A DNA stretch of 64,000 bases from Paramecium sonneborni (Eukaryota; Ciliophora; Oligohymenophorea; Peniculida; Parameciidae): positions 68,007 through 132,006 of the forward strand of contig CAJJDN010000083.1 of assembly GCA_905182985.1 (NCBI GenBank). Reading direction: 5' to 3'. The position numbers and the translations under genes were made by a program. Shown here piece by piece: positions 63,841 through 64,000 of this stretch. The notes under the pieces are model-generated. The model did not search any database, had not been told where the DNA came from, and worked only from the letters and a program-made list of their open reading frames with translations. The first letter of the stretch is position 1, and the number at the start of each line of letters is the position of its first letter.

Positions 63841-64000
63841 TCTCAGTGCAGGACCTACCACTTAAATAAGCAAAAGGATTTAACACTTGAGAAGTGTCAA
63901 TAGATATTTGCTATATTATTTTATAATTTATTTACTTCTTCATATAATGATGTTTGATTTGTAAATATTAATTTTTTCTCTTTCATTCTTATGGTAAGTA
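63841..64000. other. Right edge, nothing supported
   Basis: 160 bp. It is less AT-rich at its start (63841-63880) and contains a 6-bp hairpin (acactt/aagtgt, 63893-63907). No gene or known RNA recognised; the sequence is cut by the window edge. Confidence 0.4.

Noticed and set aside
63893..63907. Hairpin acactt/aagtgt as a histone-type or snRNA element
   Set aside because: The stem is only 6 bp and no flanking consensus of a known RNA is visible.

Overview
The window is a very AT-rich stretch of a ciliate somatic (macronuclear-type) genome, most likely Paramecium or a close relative. Every long reading frame is interrupted by TAA and TAG where conserved proteins have glutamine, and every gene I could close ends in TGA. 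That is the ciliate code (UAA/UAG = Gln, UGA = only stop). The genes carry 20-34 nt introns, most starting GTA. Once these introns are removed, frames that look broken become contiguous known protein families. I hand-built about 35 spliced models; all complete ones but one come out as an exact multiple of three. Ordinary ATG-to-stop ORF finding under the standard code sees almost nothing here, so all coordinates given span introns.

Layout. 1-12000: a Q-rich partial gene, an actin-related protein, a divergent cyclic-nucleotide-gated-type channel, a pseudokinase and a C2 membrane protein, all on minus. Then on plus come a zinc-ribbon/WD protein, a TMEM256 homologue, a propeller protein and two tRNA-like genes. 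12000-21000: a voltage-sensor adenylyl cyclase, the ciliary transition-zone protein B9D1, a casein kinase 1, a coiled-coil protein and an eIF4E2 (4EHP) homologue. 21000-34900: a 2711-residue cysteine-rich membrane giant, a compact ABCA transporter and a protein kinase. 35000-38200: a PI-PLC-like enzyme, two small plus-strand genes and alkyladenine DNA glycosylase. After a 2 kb desert, 40200-52050 holds a coiled-coil protein, a trichocyst-matrix-like secretory protein, HBS1, a formin, an alpha-carbonic anhydrase, a thioredoxin-like membrane protein, ARL2 and an FHA protein. 52050-56500 is looser, with a B-box-like relic and several small genes. 57400-62400 holds a PEX11 homologue, an ankyrin-DHHC palmitoyltransferase and arginyl-tRNA synthetase. 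The right end holds one weakly resolved gene and a 15-bp tandem repeat.

Biology. The genes are a normal mix of housekeeping (ArgRS, HBS1, eIF4E2, MPG, ARL2) and functions fitting a free-swimming ciliate: excitability and cyclic-nucleotide signalling, cilium construction, regulated secretion, lipid signalling and actin control. They are not an operon. They are simply packed closely, with gaps as short as 13 bp.

The most unusual signal is in the introns. In my models about 50 end TAG, about 21 end AAG, three end CAG and one ends GAG. The AAG class is needed to restore conserved motifs in many unrelated genes. Other points of interest are the domain architecture of the cyclase, the channel that lacks a K+ selectivity filter and carries a CCHC knuckle, the pseudokinase, and two tRNA-like genes with abnormal anticodon loops. 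I could run no database search. Family names come from motifs I recognise.
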